DNA of 22,491 nt. Source: Strongylocentrotus pallidus (Eukaryota; Echinodermata; Echinoidea; Camarodonta; Strongylocentrotidae). Where the stretch lies: assembly GCA_030265145.1 (NCBI GenBank), contig JARBES010000124.1:8297062-8319552 (forward strand). The letters are read 5' to 3'. Positions 20,333 through 22,491 of the stretch are shown here, piece after piece. The position numbers were made by a program, and so were the translations under genes. Position 1 is the first letter of the stretch. Every line of letters begins with the position of its first letter. Under the pieces are notes generated by a model that did no database searches, had not been told where the DNA came from, and saw nothing but the letters and a program-made list of their open reading frames with translations.

Positions 20333-20600
20333 ATGGTGCAATGTGCAAATCAGAGCTACTTGTATTGAGTGATGGGGGTCACGTCAGTGTGAGCAATGTA
20401 GTCTACAACCTCAGACTCATTTACAGTGTATATTTCTACTTTTCAAGACCTCTATGGTTAAAGAATAGTGAATGGATATATTCTGAAATGTCAGGAAATA
20501 ATTAGATTGCATTCTCCCACTTCTTCAAGACCAAAGGCAGCAAGCAAGGTACAATTTATCTTGTTTGTTCTCCCACCTCTCTTTCTCTCTCTCTCTCTCC

Positions 20601-20632
<32 letters not shown>

Positions 20633-20743
20633 TTCTCGCTCTCTCTCTCTCTCTCTTTCATCTAATTTAATATGTCGAGAACTCTCTAGAGTAAAATTAT
20701 GTGGGTTGACTTGTAAACTTATCTTGCAATAATGGTCATTTAA
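20333..20743. other. upstream flank of copy B, no gene seen
   Basis: Contains the (TC)n microsatellite and no convincing exon. Short plus-strand open frames here are not supported by splice sites or by similarity elsewhere in the window. Confidence 0.45.
20578..20659. repeat. (TC)n microsatellite
   Basis: About 80 bp of CT dinucleotides with occasional TTC and CGC interruptions, about 270 bp upstream of the putative promoter of copy B. It can adopt H-DNA-like structure on supercoiling; whether it affects the promoter is unknown. Confidence 0.93.
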
Positions 20744-20770
20744 AGGTAATACAAAGTTTTGGTATGGGCC
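20744..20770. mobile_element. truncated end of a family 1 TTAA MITE at the unit B/C junction
   Basis: TTAA (20740-20743) is followed by AGGTAATACAAAGTTTTGG and TATGGG, an exact match to the left terminal repeat and adjoining bases of the full elements. It then stops, and within about 10-15 bp the sequence becomes unit C (GCCCAA...ACCAAAGAAACT). No right end is present. Confidence 0.8.
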
Positions 20771-20898
20771 TCAAATTGATGCCCAATTAACCAAAGAAAC
20801 TAAACATGTTCCAAGATCTTGAATATCTTAGAGCAATGATTTACTATTATCTCAAATGAAATAATGAACAACACAGCCACGTAATTTTCTTGATACAA

Positions 20899-20904
20899 TT
20901 TATT
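20899..20904 (-). terminator. poly(A) signal of TPMT-like copy C
   Basis: TTTATT on plus in the conserved context GATACAATTTATTG, the third instance of the shared minus-strand AATAAA. It lies only about 120 bp inside the unit C boundary. Confidence 0.48.
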
Positions 20905-21579
20905 GATTTCATAAAAAAGGTTTAATCACCTAGATTTCCAGCATATATCTCATACAAAATTGCTATTATAACGACAGTCTATTTAAAATAAAAGTACATG
21001 GACAATACAATCATGATTAAAACAGCTTTGCACAATCATGTAAAGATTAAGTGCTGTTCAGAGTGTTTTGGCATTATATACATAGCAAACCTGAAATTCT
21101 TTGGATGCCTAAAGTTAATATGAAATGATGCACTCCACAATTCTTATAAATACATCCAATAGCTGAATAACTGAGCCCATTTGATAAGATTTTATTAGAA
21201 TCCGATTAAGCATTTAGCTCATACAGTAGTATTTACAGATAAAAAGACAATATACAAAACTTAACAGATAGCATAGACATACTGAAGTAATATCCCTGTG
21301 TCATAATGATAAATCCATAATTGCTGATTGACAAATAGAAATATCATTTCTATGAGTGACTCTATTTCATTGCTCCATATTACACAAGACTTCTATTTGA
21401 ATATTTCTATTCACTGCCTATGGGTAATATAATGTCTGTCACAAATTTAAAAGTGGTGAATGGCTATTATATTTAACATACATTTGTGCTTACATGATTA
21501 ACAAAAATAGCAATAAACACAAACAGTTTTAAAAGTCAATCTTATTCAGGCATCGCTAGTTGTCAGATGTCACTCTTAA

Positions 21580-21894
21580 AGACACTTAGCTGTCATGGAG
21601 AATTCAACACCGTTCGGGTGTTTACCCAATAAGAGGTGCTGTCAATCACCAGAATTAGCCTTCAGTTTTATGACCAGCAGGCCTTCTGTAACGTACTGCG
21701 TTTTCCACCCAAACCCACATGGTAAAGTCATTATTTCACTTTTCCCTCACCCGAAGACTCTCCCAGAGACGAGGGGTATTTGTTGATTGGCCTACGGGTT
21801 CGCTGTGTGCAGACCTGTACACACGTTAATGATCTTATCCACCAAGTCTGGTGTCAGCGAATTATGGCCTTCTGCACATGACGAGTGACTCCCT
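21580..21894. mobile_element. unit C-specific TTAA-flanked element, family 2
   Basis: A 315-bp insertion flanked by TTAA on both sides (21576-21579 and 21895-21898). Units A and B continue uninterrupted here (A: CACTCTTAATATCTTATAACA at about 6793). The ends, AGACACTTAGCTGTCATG and (reverse complemented) AGGGAGTCACTCGTCATG, match at 11 of 18 positions with GTCATG in register, so they form imperfect inverted repeats. It is GC-richer than its host and unrelated to family 1. A 63-codon open frame from 21595 has no recognisable domain. A piggyBac-type non-autonomous element is the best guess. Confidence 0.7.
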
Positions 21895-22396
21895 TTAACA
21901 TCTTACAACACGAGATGCCTGAATAAGCATTCTTCATACCGGTACATACAATATACTATATCTACATATACCTACATGTACAAGAGAAGAAGAAAAAAGG
22001 TATTGAGCTTGTAGGCAAATTTTGAAAGACTATATGGTACTCTAATCCCAGAAACTTAGTGACATGATACTTTTGTTAATGGTGGCCATTTGCAACAATA
22101 ACAAACTTTTGCACATTGCAGAATAGCAATGTTGTGATAAATTCATTTGACATTGCAGCTTGAAATATTTATGAAGCTTGACCTTTGTTCCAAAAATTAG
22201 TGAAAACTTGTGGTCTTTCAATGCAGTTTGTCACAAATAAATCAATGCTATGAGTTTAAAGTCTGGATATTATTATGTGAGCTTTGCGAGGTAGGTTTTT
22301 TAATATTGATGAACTTGAATGAGCTGAAACTTTGGATATTATGCAAGATGGGTTGCAATGTTGACAGGCTGACCATACTCCAAGGTATAAAAATGA

Positions 22397-22491
22397 TTAC
22401 TTGAGGAGGAGGATATGAAGTCTGTTCTTAGCCCACCAGCTAGGCCCCCATTCCTCAGCTTCCTTGCTGTCTTCCTCACATAGCTTCTCAA
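22397..22491 (-). CDS. TPMT-like methyltransferase, copy C, last exon (partial)
   Basis: This is the C-terminal part of a third gene cut by the window edge, with TAA at 22397-22399. After two bases of a split codon it reads EKLCEEDSKEAEEWGPSWW then AKNRLHILLLK, against EMLCEED...HLLLLK in copy B and EMLCEEDSNEAEE...HLILLK in copy A. The Met-to-Lys change and an Ile near the end are unique to C. Frame and stop are intact; whether the rest of the gene is whole cannot be judged here. Confidence 0.88.
   Translation of the reverse strand, partial: EKLCEEDSKEAEEWGPSWWAKNRLHILLLK

Larger units (their letters stand above)
20780..22491. repeat. tandem segmental duplication, unit C (partial)
   Basis: Direct repeat of about 12975-15080 in unit B and about 6030-7810 in unit A. 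It lacks the neighbour 3' UTR block, and it lacks the double retroposon-tail region: the sequence passes from CACAAATAAATCAATGC (about 22232) directly to AAAGTCTGGATATTATTATG (about 22259). It carries its own insertion at 21580. It continues off the right edge. Confidence 0.88.

Noticed and set aside
20133-20505. Short plus-strand open frames upstream of copy B
   Set aside because: They overlap the minus-strand promoter and first exon candidates, have no recognisable domain and are not repeated in the other units.

Overview
The window is eukaryotic. Genes are split into short exons with GT-AG introns, the DNA is AT-rich (many tacatgta-type motifs) and it is full of small non-autonomous transposons and simple repeats. 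Its texture suggests a marine invertebrate, most likely an echinoderm such as a sea urchin. That is an impression from sequence style, not a proof.

The main content is a tandem array of thiopurine S-methyltransferase (TPMT)-like genes, all on the minus strand. Copy B (14989-19449) is complete in the window: eight coding exons joining in frame to 753 nt (250 residues plus stop). A candidate non-coding first exon and a TATA/Inr promoter lie upstream, near 20195-20304. Copy A (7714-10965) shows coding exons 2-8 with the same exon lengths and phases; its first exon falls in a 100-N assembly gap (11327-11426). Copy C enters at the right edge with only its last exon (22397-22491). Each copy is followed by about 1.5 kb of 3' untranslated sequence ending at a conserved minus-strand AATAAA.

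Layout from left to right: 1-4757 is single-copy DNA with a possible exon of another gene (140-392), a 503-bp TTAA-flanked MITE, a second MITE and a 12-bp minisatellite. 4758-11326 is duplication unit A, which starts with the distal 3' UTR of a presumed plus-strand neighbour (AATAAA at 5766), followed by TPMT copy A. The gap and about 125 bp of unmatched sequence follow. 11552 to about 18965 is unit B, with the same order. 18966-20770 is the 5' region of copy B. About 20780 to the end is unit C, which lacks the neighbour's 3' UTR and starts beside a truncated MITE end.

Comparing the units shows insertions with their empty sites: a TTAA MITE in B only, a different TTAA-flanked element in C only, and several unit-specific insertions. 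Both readable catalytic regions carry WDCGAM where human TPMT has WDRGAL, so the array may not encode a classical thiopurine-type enzyme. No tRNA, rRNA, CRISPR array or retroviral coding sequence was seen.
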